From the NCBI GenBank assembly GCA_016703945.1, contig JADJBC010000053.1:1-43364 (forward strand): DNA of 43,364 nt. The letters run 5' to 3'. This DNA is from Candidatus Aalborgicola danicus. Lineage in GTDB: Bacteria; Pseudomonadota; Gammaproteobacteria; Burkholderiales; Burkholderiaceae_C. Position numbers and translations under genes: made by a program. The notes under the pieces were generated by a model that had not been told where the DNA came from, did not search any database, and saw nothing but the letters and a program-made list of their open reading frames with translations. This document shows, one piece after another, positions 1-12,900 of this stretch (position 1 is its first letter; the number at the start of each line of letters is the position of its first letter).

Positions 1-934
1 AGGCCGCCGTCGCTGGCGTAGGTGAGATTGGTACTGGCGATCTCGCGATCCTCGCGGAAGAAGCTGATGCCCGTTCGCGTCAGCGTCGCCATCAGGTCGG
101 GCTTGGGGCTGAGGCGCATGACGTTACCGGCGAATTCGATGGGCTCGCCTTGGGTGATGCCGCCCTGCCCGTTGATCTGGTCAGTGGAAATCAGCCGCAC
201 CAGTTGCCAGCCGACGGTGCCGATGGTGATGTTTTGCGGGACGATCACATCGAGCGTACCGGCGATGCCACTGGCCTGAGGCTGGATGTCCTGCGTGCGA
301 CCATCGTCGAACAGTGCACGGACGATGATCTTGCCGGCGAATTGGCCGGGGTCGGTGGTCTCCACGGTGAAGCGCAGACGGCCGGTGGTCGGGGTGGTCT
401 GGATGTAGTCGGCGCCGGTGAGATTCGGCAGAACCACATTGCCCCACGGTGTTGTCACTGGTGGCAGGGCCGCGCTCAAGTCGACACTGACCGATGCGCC
501 CGGCGATGGAGTCAGGGTAACGTCGCTGAACAATTGCACGCCATAGCGGTAGGCGCTGACAATGACCGAAGTGACCCAATCCCCGATAGTGCCGGCGAGA
601 TTGAGGGGGTGGCACCGGCGAGACTGAATCCGTAGTCGGTAAAGGTGGCATAGTCGCCGGGGTTTAGGAGGACTTGGATCACTTCTCCGGCCGCAGCGGC
701 TGGCTTGCGGCTAACCAGATAGTCACCGGAGCCATTCACCCCACCATAGGGCGGGCTGGCGGTGCGAGCGACGAGATGCCCCTCGGCGTCAGTACCGACA
801 AAGCCATTGTCGACCAGCCACCAAGTGGCTTGCGGCTGACCGTTAGCATCGAGTACCGTGCCGCGACGGAAGAACAGGACTTCGTCGCCAACTGGCGTGG
901 CGATTTCGTCTTGCACCGGAATGGCCAGTTGCAC
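1..934 (-). CDS. Left-edge segment of giant protein (continues outside window)
   Basis: Two frames contribute. From 934 the sequence MQLAIPVQDEIATPVGDEV, LFFRRGTVLDANGQPQATWW and GVNGSGDYLVSRKPAAAAGE is coherent; it becomes noise near 600. From ~570 down to base 1 another frame reads YRYGVQLFSDVTLTPSPGAS, TGRLRFTVETTDPGQFAGKI, then IVRALFDDGRTQDIQPQASG and TRTGISFFREDREIASTNL, and stays open at the left edge. These are beta-rich repeats like those found in proteins with RHS/YD cores. No C-terminal anchor or secretion signal can be judged from this part. Confidence 0.5.
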
Positions 935-3900
935 CAGGACGATGGTTTGGCCGTGCCGATGTCGAGGTGGAAAGCACCGAGCGTTGCCAAGCGTCCGGCA
1001 CCGGGCAGCGGCAGGCCAACCTGTGTGGCGATGTCGGTGATGTCGATGCGATTGATACCGACGGCGGTGTCTTGCTGCAAGGCACCGGCGCCGATCAGCA
1101 CCGTTTCGCCAGTCGCCGCTTGCACCGCGCCGCCGTGGTCGGCGGCAATGGCGATGCCGGCGGGGGCACCGGTTGTTGGGTCGTTTTCGGTGACTTGCGC
1201 GATTTCGACATTCAGCGCGATGTCGCTTTGGCCGATGGCTTCTTCGATGATGTTGCCGTAGGCATCCACACTGTTGGCGAAATGGACGACCGAAATGGTG
1301 ACCTGCCCTTCGCGCAAAGCCGTGATACCGCCGGTATCGCTGACCGTGGCGATGGACTCGTCGCTGGTGAAATAGCGGGTGCCGCTGATCACCGGCGCCA
1401 CAGCCGGGTAGACGATGTCGATCAACTGGCCAGAACCGGGGACTTCAATAAGTTCGCCGGTATCCGGGTCAAGCAAGTATTCGCCGGTTGTTGGATCAAC
1501 CTCGTATTCGATGGTGCTCGGGTCGATGACTTGCTCGGTGGTTTCAGGGATGCCGGCAAACACGGTCTGCGTTGGCTGGCTGATGTCGGTCTGTTCGCCG
1601 GTGTTGGGGTCGAGTAGATGAACCTTGAGCTGACGGCTACCGCCGGGCACCAGGGTCAGGGTGCCGGGGTAGACGTCGGGTTGTACGACGAGCGCATCCG
1701 GGGCGACGGTGTCCGCCACTGGCGCTGCTTGCGTATTGATGCTGGCGACGGCCTTGATGAGTCGGCCATCCGTATCGGTGCGCGTGACAATGACCAGCGC
1801 CGGGCCGGCGGCCTTTGCGCGCAGTAGATCATGGCTGTCGTCGACTTCCAGGCCGCTTGTCCCTACCTGCCCCATGACGCTCAGATCGGCCTGGCTGACG
1901 GTGAGGTAGCGGGCGTCGGTGATGGCGACGTTCTGCTCGTCTTCGAAATCGGCAGTGGCGCGCAGGATGGCGGACTCGCCGGCGCGCAGGTAGGTAGCGC
2001 GGCCAGATGCAGGCCGAGCAGTTTGGCGCCGCTGACGTTCCTGAAAGTGAGTTCTATCGGCACGCTGGTGCTGTAGCCGTCATCGGCCTGCACGGTGATG
2101 GTGGCAGGCCGGCGTAGCCGGCGTCCGGGGTGAATTGCAGGCTCTGGCCCGCGGCGTCAAGGCAGGCGCTGCCCGGGGCTGGTGCCCAGCACACGCCAGA
2201 ACACGGTGCCGCCTTCGAGAGTCTTCAACGACCGGAGTGGTCGTCGGCGAGCCGGCTAGTGCGACATCGGTGGCGAGATCGGTGTGGGTCTTGAATTGCG
2301 GCAGCGTGGCGGCGGCGATGGGGGCGAGGTTGGCTTTGAAGCCGGTGTTGGCGTACAGCACCTGCCGGTCGGCGCTGGTCTGCTGGCCGTCGCCGTTGAT
2401 GTCGCCTGCGAGGTCGCCGCCGAGGGCGGACTGCTCCCACGCCTGGCTGTCGGCGCCATCGACCTTGCCGTCGCGGTTGAGGTCGCCGGCGATGGCCAAA
2501 CGCAGGCTGGCCGCGCCGTTGCCGCTGATGCGGATCAGGTGGGTGCCGGCCTCGGTGACGCGGATCAGGCGGGTTTGCTTGCCGTTGAAATTGGCGGTGC
2601 CGATTACGGTGCGCCGGCAATAGTCGATGTTGGCGTCGGCGGGTAGATCGGTTTCGAGGGCGAGGATGACCGCGCCTTGCATGCCGGGTGCGTGGATGGT
2701 GGCGGCAAGTTCGGATTCGCGGAGGGTGAAGGCGAGCGTGGTGGTGGCGCTGCTATCGAGGTTGCCGCTCCATTGATTGGCCGTGCTGTTGCCGAGCCAG
2801 GCGCTGGCGGTGCCCAGCGTGGCGGTGATGGGGTCGGTGAAGAGCTTTCCTTGGTCTTCGTAGGCGATGGGTGTGCCAAAGTCGGCGCTGGCGAGACGGC
2901 GGATTTGCGCCAAGCGTCCTTGCGCGTCGTAGCGATAGACGGTGCTTTCGGCCTCGCTCTGCCACGCCTGCACGCCGGTGATACGCGCAATGCGGCCCTG
3001 GCTGTCGCGGATGAAGTCGATGCGCTGCGCGTTGGCATCGGCACCGATGGCGACGATGCCGGCATCGGAGACGATCCACTGCTGGCCATCGGCGAAGGTG
3101 ACGCCAGTCACCTTGCCCTTAACATCGAGGCTTTACTGGCTGCCGTCGGGCGCGGTGAGCGTGTAGCCGGTGGGCACCGGGCAGGCCGGTGGTCTGGTCG
3201 TAAGAGATAGCTGCCGATGCAGGTGCGAGGTTTTCTGGGGGCGGAGGAATCTTCAGCGGTGTGCGCCTGCGGTTGCCAGCCTTGGCTGATGAAGACCGGG
3301 GTGAGCGACCATGGGGTCTGGGGTCGGTGCCGAGGCGTTCGGTGGTGGTGCTTAGCGTGAAGCTCAGGCTCAGTGTCGACGCGTTGGCGGCGGAGAGACT
3401 CTCGGGGATGCTTAGCCAGATACGGGCGCCTTCGCTCCACGGAGCGGTGGCGCCGCTGTCGAGCGTGGCGGGTTGGTCGTTGGTGAGTTGGGTATCGAGC
3501 AGCGGAGTTGCCAGTTGCCGAAGTCTTGTTGCCCCATCCCCACCCCCGCCCTCCCCTTGAAGGGGAGGGAGTTGGGGGTGAAGGTGCGGGTCAGGGCCAG
3601 GGTATGGCCGCCTAGGGTGTATGTGGCATCGGTGGTGGTTTGGGTGCCGAGGGTCTTTTGCGCCGTGTCTATGACGACGCGGGCTTCAATCTCCCCGGTG
3701 CGGCCTACCAGATCCCAGGCGGTGAGGCGCAGTTGATAGACGCCGTTGGCGAAGGTGGCCGGGTCGATGGTGGCGAGGCTGATCGCCTGGCTCAGTGCTA
3801 TGGCGGCGGTGTCCTCGCTGGCGAGGGTTTGCCACACGTTGCTGCCTGCTGCTGCGATTTGCAGGCGGTAGCCCATCAGTTGCTGTTCGGCGAGGCCGGC

Positions 3901-6900
3901 TTGCAGCGACGTGACTGCGCTGATGTCTATGGGCTGACTATTCGCGGTGGCGCTGGCCAAGGCGCCGCCCCAGGCTAGGGCGGGTGCCGTGAGGTCGGCG
4001 GCGTCGCGGACGCGAACCAGATGGGTCTGGGTGGTGACGAAGCCGTCGCGGTCGGTGGCGGTGACGCGCACTTCGATCAGGCCGGGCTGGGTCGGCGTGA
4101 GCTTGAGGCGACCGGCGGCATCGAGCGCGACGGATTGCCATGTGTCGGTGCCGAGCGCGCTGCCGCGCATTTCCACGGCGGTGCCGGCAATGCCGCTCCA
4201 GGCGTCGGCGCGCACGGTCGCGATGATGGTCTGGCCCGGCAATGCGGGCGTGCTTGGGGTGGTGGAAACGAGGATACTCGGGGCATTGGCGCTGGCGTCG
4301 GCTACCACCCTGAGCGTGAAGAGTTGCGTGCTGTCGTTGCGGCCGTCACTCACGGTGGCGCTGATGGTGTGGTCGCCGATCTGGCCGGGGCTGGGGACCA
4401 GGTCATGCGGCGGGTCTGGCTGTCGTAAGCGGCGCCTTCGGGCAAGTTACTGGAAGCTGACGGCCAGTGCCGCCGTTTGCGCGGCGCCGTCGGGTCGGTG
4501 GCGAGAATGCCGGTACTGAAGCTTCCGCCGAGGTCGACGGCGATGCTCAAGGTGTCGCCGATGACCACGGCGTGGTTGCTGGCGGTGAGGCGCGGCACGA
4601 TTGACGTCGAAGACGCGGACTTGCACGGTTTGGGTGGTGGTGGCGCTGCCGTCCGTGGCCTGGAAGGTGAAGATATACGGGGTGCTGGCTGCGGTGGCGT
4701 TGTCGACCGTGGCCTGATCCGGGGTCCATTCGAACGTGCCGGTGGCGCTGTCGAAAATCACACCGGCCGGAACCGCATTGGCACCACCGGCGTCGCGGAC
4801 CAGGTTGATCCCCAGGGCATCGTTGTCGGCGTCGGCGGCGCGCAGTACGAAGCTCAGGGTTTCGCCCTCATTCACCAGTTGCAGCGGCATGGGCAGGATG
4901 CGTGGCGTCTGGTTGACGTTGGCGACGGTGATTTCAAATGTGCGCGTGAATTGCGCCATGCCGTCGCTGCCGGTGACGATGAAGCGCCACAAGCCCGGCG
5001 TACCGGTGTTGCTGTCCTGCGCGGCGAACCGGTCCGGCGTCCAGGCGAGGACGGCGCGCGTGGTGTCGTCATTGGCCGGAAGGCTCAGGCTCATGCCGCG
5101 CGGCAAGGCGGTGGCGCTCCAGTCGCTGAGGTCGGTGTCGCTGCCGTGGCCGAAGAGCTCGAGGCTGAGCGGGATGCCTTCGGTGGCATTGAGCTGGATC
5201 GCCGTGTCACCAGCGCCGACTATTCCGGTAACTGACTGACCATTGACCTGCACGTCGAGCAGTTCGGGCGTCGCGTTGGCGTCGCGCACGACCAAGCGCA
5301 GGGTGTGGCGGGTGACGTTCGGTACTGGGCTTTCCGGATTGACGACGCCGGCATCCTGCGGCGGCAGGCCGCTGTCGGTGACGACGAGTTCGATGTCGCG
5401 GGCGCCGAGGTCATCGGCCGTCGGCGTCCAGGTCAGTACGGCGTGGCCGTATTGAACATCGGGCGTGATGGTGGCGCCGATGGGCAGGCCGTTGGCGGTC
5501 CAGCTCAAGGCGTCCTGATCTGCATCGCTGACCAGCAGCGGCAGGCTAAACGCCTGACCGACCACGGCAACGACTTGACGCGGCGCGGTGATGACCGGGG
5601 CTTCGGTTTCGCTGGTGACGGTGAGGACGAAGCTCTTGGCCTGGGTCAGGACTTGATTGACATCGCCGCCGCCATCGTCCGTGGCGAGGACGGTGATGGT
5701 GTAGTCGCCACGGTCGCCTGCGCCGGGGGTGAATCGAATCACGCCTGAGGACGGAGTTTGGGCCACGTAGCTGGCGAAGCGCGGCAGACCGGAGAGCGTG
5801 AGCGCCGGGGTGTCACCATCAGCATCGCTGGCGGATACCGGGATTTCGATGACGCCACCCTTGGCGACGAAGGCGTTGCTGATGTCGCCGATCTCGGGCG
5901 CGCGGTTGGCGTTGCTGACGATGACGGGCAGCACGAACTGGCTGATTGCGGGCGTGCCGTGCCATCACCATCATCTGTTGCTGTGACGGTGATGCTGTAG
6001 CTGCCGGCTTGAATGTAGCCGGGAGTCCACACGATTTCCATGGTCTCGGCATCGAAGCTGGCGCCTGCGGGCAGGCCGGTGACCTGGTAGCTGACGGTGG
6101 GCGCGGTGGTTTCGGGGCCGATGGCCTCGCCGCCCGGACGCAGACGGATCTTGGGCTCGAACTCGGGGTTGTCCGGGTCGAAGGCGAAGACGCTGACGCG
6201 CAGCGGCGATCCTTCGACAACGTTCCACGTTTCCGCCGCCGGGAAGATCGGCGCGCCGTTGGCGTTGAGGACGGTGAAGATGATGTCGCGGGTGATGGAG
6301 GTGGAGATTACGTTCCCGCTCCCTGCCCCATCCCCTCCCTGGCCCTCCCCTTGAAGGGGAGGGAAAGTGGTGTAGGTGGCGGTCAGCGTTACCGGTAGGG
6401 TGAATGTGCCGTGCTGGCTGAACCCAGGGGTCCATTCGAACCAACCGGTCTCAGAGTTGAGCGTGGCGCCGCCGGGCAGCCAGGGGCTGGAGTATTCCAG
6501 GGTGACGGTGCTGCCGTCGGCCTGACTCAGGCCGGAGGGAACCGAGCCCGCCAGTTGCAGGCCGTACTTCTCGCCTTCGCGCAAGGTTTGCGGGGCGACG
6601 GCGGCGAGCACCGGCTTGGCCCAGCCTTGTTCGACGGTGATGCTGAAGCTTTGGCTGACGGTAGCCTTGCCGTCGCTGGCGATGAGGGTGATGTTGTCGT
6701 AAGTGCCGGCCTGGTCGTAGCCGGGGGTCCAGGTCAGGAGGCCGGTGGCGGCGTCGAACACGGCACCGGGCGGCAGGTTCCTGAGCGCCAGCGTGAGGCG
6801 GTCGCCGTCGGCATCCGCTGCGGTCAGCGGCAGGCTGAGGGTTTCGCCCTCACTCAGGGTGATCTCGCCAAGGCCATCGATGACCGGCGCGCTGTTGCCG

Positions 6901-9900
6901 CCGGTCACCGGCACCTGGAAGCGGCGGATGGCGACGCCGCCGCGGCTGTCTTGCACGCGGACGACGATTTCGGTGTTGATGTCGGCCTTGGCGGTGGGCG
7001 TCCAGTTCAGGGTGGCGACGGCGTGGTAGCCATCGATCGTCGGCGACGATGTCCGTGGGCGGCGTCAGGTGACGCCGGCGGGGCTTGCAGCAGTTGCCAG
7101 TAGAACTTGGTGCCGTCGGGGTCGATGGCTTCGATCTGGCCGCTCCAGGCTACACCTGCGGTGGCGGCATCGAGCGTATCCGCGTCGACCAGGCCGGCGA
7201 CCGTCAGGGCCGGCGGCAGGTTGTCTTGCGGGGCGGCGTAGATGCTCTGGCCGAGGTTGAACTTGACCAGGTCGGCCATGCCGGCCCGTGTCGCAAAATT
7301 GCTGGCCGGGGTGACGGTCACGGTCTGGTTGGCCAGCGTGGCGCCGACGGCGAAGTTGACCTCCATGGCCTGCAGTGCGGGCGGTGAGGTCGAGGGCCCA
7401 GGTCGTCGCTGGGTCCGCCGTCCTGTGCGCGCCAGCAATGCTGCCGGCGAAGTAGCGGCCGGGGTCGAGCAGCAAGGTGAGCGGGCCGCGTAGGTCGTCG
7501 GTGCCGATGTTGGTCAGGCTGACGTCGTAGCTGACCTGCCCGGTGGCGCGGTCGGCGCGGGTGTTGCTGAAATCGACGCGGATCAGGCTCGTCATGTCGA
7601 GCAGCGCGGTGAAGGTGGAGAGATAGCCGTGTTCGAGGCGGGTATCGGTGCTGTTGCGCAGTTGGCTGCTGATGTCGAGCTGGTAGCGACCGGCCGGCAG
7701 GCCCGCTACATCGAGCCAGGCTGTGCGCGTGGCGGCATCCCAGCGGATGGATTGGGGGGTAAGCGTTGACGCCGCTTCAGTGCCACCGTCGAGCAGCGTC
7801 AAGGTGAAGTTGGCGGGGTTGAGGATGCTGCCGGTGTCGGCAGCGTCGCCCAGCCACATGGTCTGGTCGAAGACGACGCCGATCTGGTTCAGCGGTAGCG
7901 GCACCAGCGAACCGTCGGGTACGGTGGTGGCGGTGATAGTCGGCGCTGGCCGGACGGCGATTTCGTCGATGCGGCCGGTTTGCGCGACGAGGATGCGACC
8001 GTCGGCGGTGGTGACTATGCTCTCGCCGCGCGTGCCGCCGGAGGCAACTTGCAGGACGCGGCGGGATTGGAGTTCAAGCATCCAGACGGAGGACGTATGC
8101 GGAGTATCCGCCACTCCATCAACCACGGCGCGCTGCTTGAGATTGCTGGAGGCGAGCAGCAGGCCGGCCAGCGGCGTGCCGTCGGCGCCAAAGCTGATGC
8201 TGTCGATCAGGCCGGCGAGGCGGAATTCGAGTTCCGGCCGACCGGCGGTGCGACCCGTCATGGGGAAGCTGACGATGTCAGTGGTGGCGCCTGGCTGCGC
8301 GGCGCTTATGTTGCTGCCGGTCCAGGTGACGGCCCAGAGGCGACCATCCGGGGCGAAGGCGAGATCGCCGACGCGCTGGTTGCTGAAGTGCTTCCAGGCC
8401 TTGGCGGGATCTGGCCGAATTGGCCAAACTCGGATTGAAGACCTCGATGCCGTTGCCCGAGGAAACGTAGATCTCACCCGTGGCCGGATGGATCGCCAGG
8501 GCGTGGGTCAGCGGGTCTTTGCCCTGGGCCTTTGAGACGTTGCAGGACGGTGCCGTCGTTTGGATCGACCTGGAGCAGTTCGGCGCCGGTCATGACCCAG
8601 AGCTGGCCAAAGCGGTCGACGGCCATGTCCATGACGGGTTCATCGAGGGTGAACAGGGGTGTGGTACGACTTTGGGTCACTGAGCCACCGTCCTTGTCGT
8701 AGGCGAACACCTCGTTGCGCAGGCTGCCGGCGCTGGCGAGGATGCGGCCATCGGGCAGTTCGACCATGGCCAGTGCGCCGATGTCGGCGGCGCTGCCGCT
8801 GAAGCCATCGGCAAAGCCGCGCAAGCTGAATGGGGCGAGGACGCTGCTCAGGTCGCCGGTCTGGTTGCCGGCGACTTGCCCCGGCAATTGCGCGATGGCT
8901 TGCGCGAACAGCGGATTGGCGGCGTAGCTGCGGTCGGCGGCGGCCAGCGGGATTTCGGCAGTCTGGCTCAGGCGGTTTTGACGCCGAGGCCGTCGAGGAT
9001 TCCTGGCGGCCGCCGTCGTCGGGCAGCACGGCATTGGCAACCCTGGCGGCTTCACGGTTGCCGGCCTTGTCGGTGGCGACGGCGAGAGGAACTCGTAGTG
9101 TTGCCTGCCATGCCGGTATAGACGGCCTGGGTTTGCGTCGGTGCGACCTGGCGCAGCCATATCTTGAAGTCGCCGCGAGTTTCGCCATCATTTTCGCTGA
9201 CATAGACGGTGACCGATTTGACGCCGCTGGCGTCATCGGTGGCGGTCCAGCGTACGTCGAAACTGGGCGCAGCTTGGGCGTCGCTGCCCAAAGCGGTGAC
9301 GGCCAGCGTGGTGGTCGGTGCGGCGGCGTCGAGCTTGCCGGTGCTCGCGCGCTGTCGACCGGCGGCGCGTCGTCGATCAGGATGCGGGCCGAGGCGGCGA
9401 TTTCGGCGCGGGAGATGGCAGTGTCCGCCGCCATCACGGTGTAGCTGACGAAGCCGCGCTTGAGCTGGTCGGCATTGGTGGCGCTGGCCGCATTTGCGTC
9501 TGTGGTAGCCGGCGCCAGCAGGCCGCGCGCGGCATCGAGTTCGGTGACGATGCGCAACTGGCCGGCGGGCGCCTCACTCGGGTTGCTGAACGATATCGTG
9601 TACGGCAAGGCGGTGGCGGTCGGGACGTAATCGCCGTCGTCTCCCTGGGCCGCTTGCGGGCCACGCACGCTGATGACGGCGTTGGCCGCCGCGGCTTGCT
9701 GCGCCGCCTGTTGCAGGTATTGCGTGAGGTTCAGCGACTGGCCGGCGACGGGCTTGAACTCGCCGTCCAGCACGCCGATGTGGCGCAGGTATTCCAGTTC
9801 GGCCTGACCGCCAGCGAAGACCTTGAAATTGACGAAGTGCGTATCGGCCTTGGCATTGCGGTCGAAGGCCGCCGGGTCGGCCATGTCGGGCACCGGGACT

Positions 9901-12900
9901 TCCGTAACGACGTCGGCATCCAGCGTGTCGCCCTGGCGTATTTCGGTGTGGTCGATGCCGACTTTGATCGCGGCGGGGTCGCCGGAAAAGCTGGCGCTGT
10001 CGCCGTACCAGATTTGCACCTGGGCGAAGAAGCCGAGAATGTCGGCCTGGGTGCGGTAGGTATCGCCGGCATGGGACAGCAGGATGCCGGTGGCCAGCGT
10101 GGCGTTGAGGCTGACGACCTGCGGGTTGTCGCGGATCGGCGGCGCTTCGTCGAGAGGCCGCAACAGCCCGGCGACTTCAGCGCGCCGAGCCAGCCGTCGA
10201 TCCACTGCGCTTCGTCGGTGGCAAAGCGTGCTCAGATTGGCGGGGGCATCAGTGTCGGCGAGGATCGCGGTGCGCAGTTGCTTGGCATGGACGGTCTGTT
10301 CGGCGACGAATTCAGCGCGCGTCAAGGCGGTGGCGGCGCCGGCGATATTGAACTCGAAGGGCATGGCCATCTGTTCAAGTTTGGTGAGGTGCACCGGGAA
10401 CATCGCGTCGTTGTCGACGGCGCGGAACTTGGCGGCGAGTCCTGTCTCCGGCGCGATCAGCTTGTCCAGATCGTCGATGCCGCCATCGAGCAGGCCTTGC
10501 TCCTTCCATTCCGGGTGAACTGCGTAAAGCTTGTCGCGCAGGCCTTCGAAGTCGTGGGCGATCCACTCGGCCAGGCCGGGGTAGGTCTGGACGTTGAAGG
10601 TCAGGCCGGCAAAGCCGCCGGCGGCGAGGTCCACGGCATAGCCGGGGGCAAGATTGAAGCCGGCGGTGTTCTGTGTGCCGTCGAGTTGCGCCCAAGGAAT
10701 CTCCGGGCGCGGCGTGCCGCTGGTCGGTGTCGCGCCATAGGTTTGGTATTGCCGGCGGCGTCTAGGTGACGCCATTGGGCTGGCCACCGACATTACTGCC
10801 AAACACGATGTAAGGCAGGCTGATACCGGTCAGCACATCTTCCGCGAGACCCATTTCGGGTGTACCGATGTCAAACCGCACATAGGGCGTATCGACATTG
10901 GTCAGGCTTTGCAGGGAGACGCTGTAGACGCCGCTTTCGCCCGGATTGAGGGTACGCGGACCGCCGATGCCCAGCGCGACGTCGGCTTCGATGCCGCGTT
11001 CGACGAGGTAGCGGGCGGCCTCGGTGACGCGTTCGCCATCCGGGTTGACCACGGTGACGCCGTAGAGGCCGTGCGGCATTTGCCGTTCATCGAAAACGGC
11101 ACGGATGTGCGTGGCATCGAGCACCTGCCAGCGCACGGGTTCCGCCTCATAGACACCGGGGCGGGACAGCTTGACCAGGGCGCCAGCCTTGAAGCGCGAG
11201 CCGTAGATATCGACCGTGACCCAGCGGTGTTCGTCGTCGCCGGTGCCGCCCTGGTCGGGCGTGACGGTGTTGATGGATAGCGGCAGCAGGTCAGCGCGCA
11301 GGGTGACAGGCACGGCGGTGGCAACGCCCGCGGTGCCGGGACGCGCGCACCAGGACGTAGTAGTCGCCGGCCTGGGTGCTGGGGTATCAGCGCCTGCTGG
11401 TCGGTGGCAACCGGAGTGGTGTAGGCGGCATCGTAGGCGTAGCCGGTGGGGATGTCGCCATAGCGGATATAAAGCTCGTTGCTGCCCTCCTCTACAGATG
11501 AATCGAGCGTGGCGCGCAAGGTTTCGCCGGCGGCGACACTGACTTTGTAGAGACGCGACTGGCCCGGTAGCAGCGTGGTCGAGAGGGTGTGGCGACTTCG
11601 AGTACCGGCACCGACACTTGCAGCGTCGAACCCGATGCGGTGCGGTTGTTGGCTTCGCCCGGCGGCAGGTTGAGGCCGGTGGCGGTGTAAGTGATCTTGC
11701 CTTCGAAGACCTCGTTGTACAGGTCGGGGCGCACGATGATGCGCCAGTTGCCGTCTTTCAATGGCGGCAGGCTGGCGGTGAGGCTGCCGCTGTAACTGGC
11801 TTGGGCACCCAAGTCGCCGTTGTGATCGACCTTGCCCAGCAGCACGTCGCCGATATCCCAGGCGTTGTCGCTGGAGAGATAGAGGGTATCGGTCCAGCGG
11901 CCGTAGGCGGGATTGCTGGAATCGTTGGTGATCGTGTAGCTGACCTGGATGCTGTCGCCCACCTTGGCGCTGGCGGGCAGCACGACGTTGGTGACCTTGA
12001 GGTCGGCGGGCGGCGGGGTTTCCACCAGGATCGGCTGCACGGCCGTGGTGGCGTTGTTCTGTTCATTGCCGAATTCGCGCACCTTGCCGGATTCGCCGTC
12101 GCCCCAGACGCGGGCCGGATCGGTGATGACGAAGACGTAGTACGGGCCTTCCAGATTTCGCGGCGCGGTGACTGTGAGGCTGGCGTCGTAGCTGCCGCCG
12201 CCGGCCAGGCCGCCGCTGTGCTGCACGTACCCGAGATAGCGATCCTGATTGACGTCGAGGAAGCGGTCCCTGGACAGGTAGATCAAATCGTACCAGGGGG
12301 TCTGGTCGCTCGGGGTGTCGCCGCCGGCGTTGGTGACACGGTAGCTGACGGTGAAGTTCTGCCCAGCCACCACGGCATCCGGCGCGGTGACGCTGGCGAC
12401 TTGCAGATCAGGCGGCGTGGCCAGGGTAATTGGCAACGCGATGCTGACCACATTGTTGCCTTCGCCCTGGAACTCGGCCACGGTGCCGATCTCGGGACCA
12501 AGACGGGCAAGGGCGGCAAGCCCTTCGCGGATGGTGCTGGGCTCATTGCCCCACGGGTTCCGGTAGATCGGCGTGTCGGTCTTGACGATCAGGTGGAAAT
12601 CGCCGCTGATCGATTCGGGCAGATTGAAGGTGGCGGACCAGGTGTAGGACTCGCCGGGCTTGAGGTATTTCGGCTGGCCATTTTGCGTGAGGTTGACGGC
12701 GCTGATCTGTAGCGGATAGTCGCCGTAGTCGAGGGAAGCGTCGCGCGACAGGTAGATGCCATCGCTCCAGCTATTGACGCGGGTGTCCCGCGTGCCGCGG
12801 TTGGTGACTGTCCAGGTGGCGGTCAGGCCCTCGCCCGACGAAGGGCTGGGATTGGAGACGTTGACGCTGTCGATTTGAAGATCAGGCTCGCGATAGGTAA

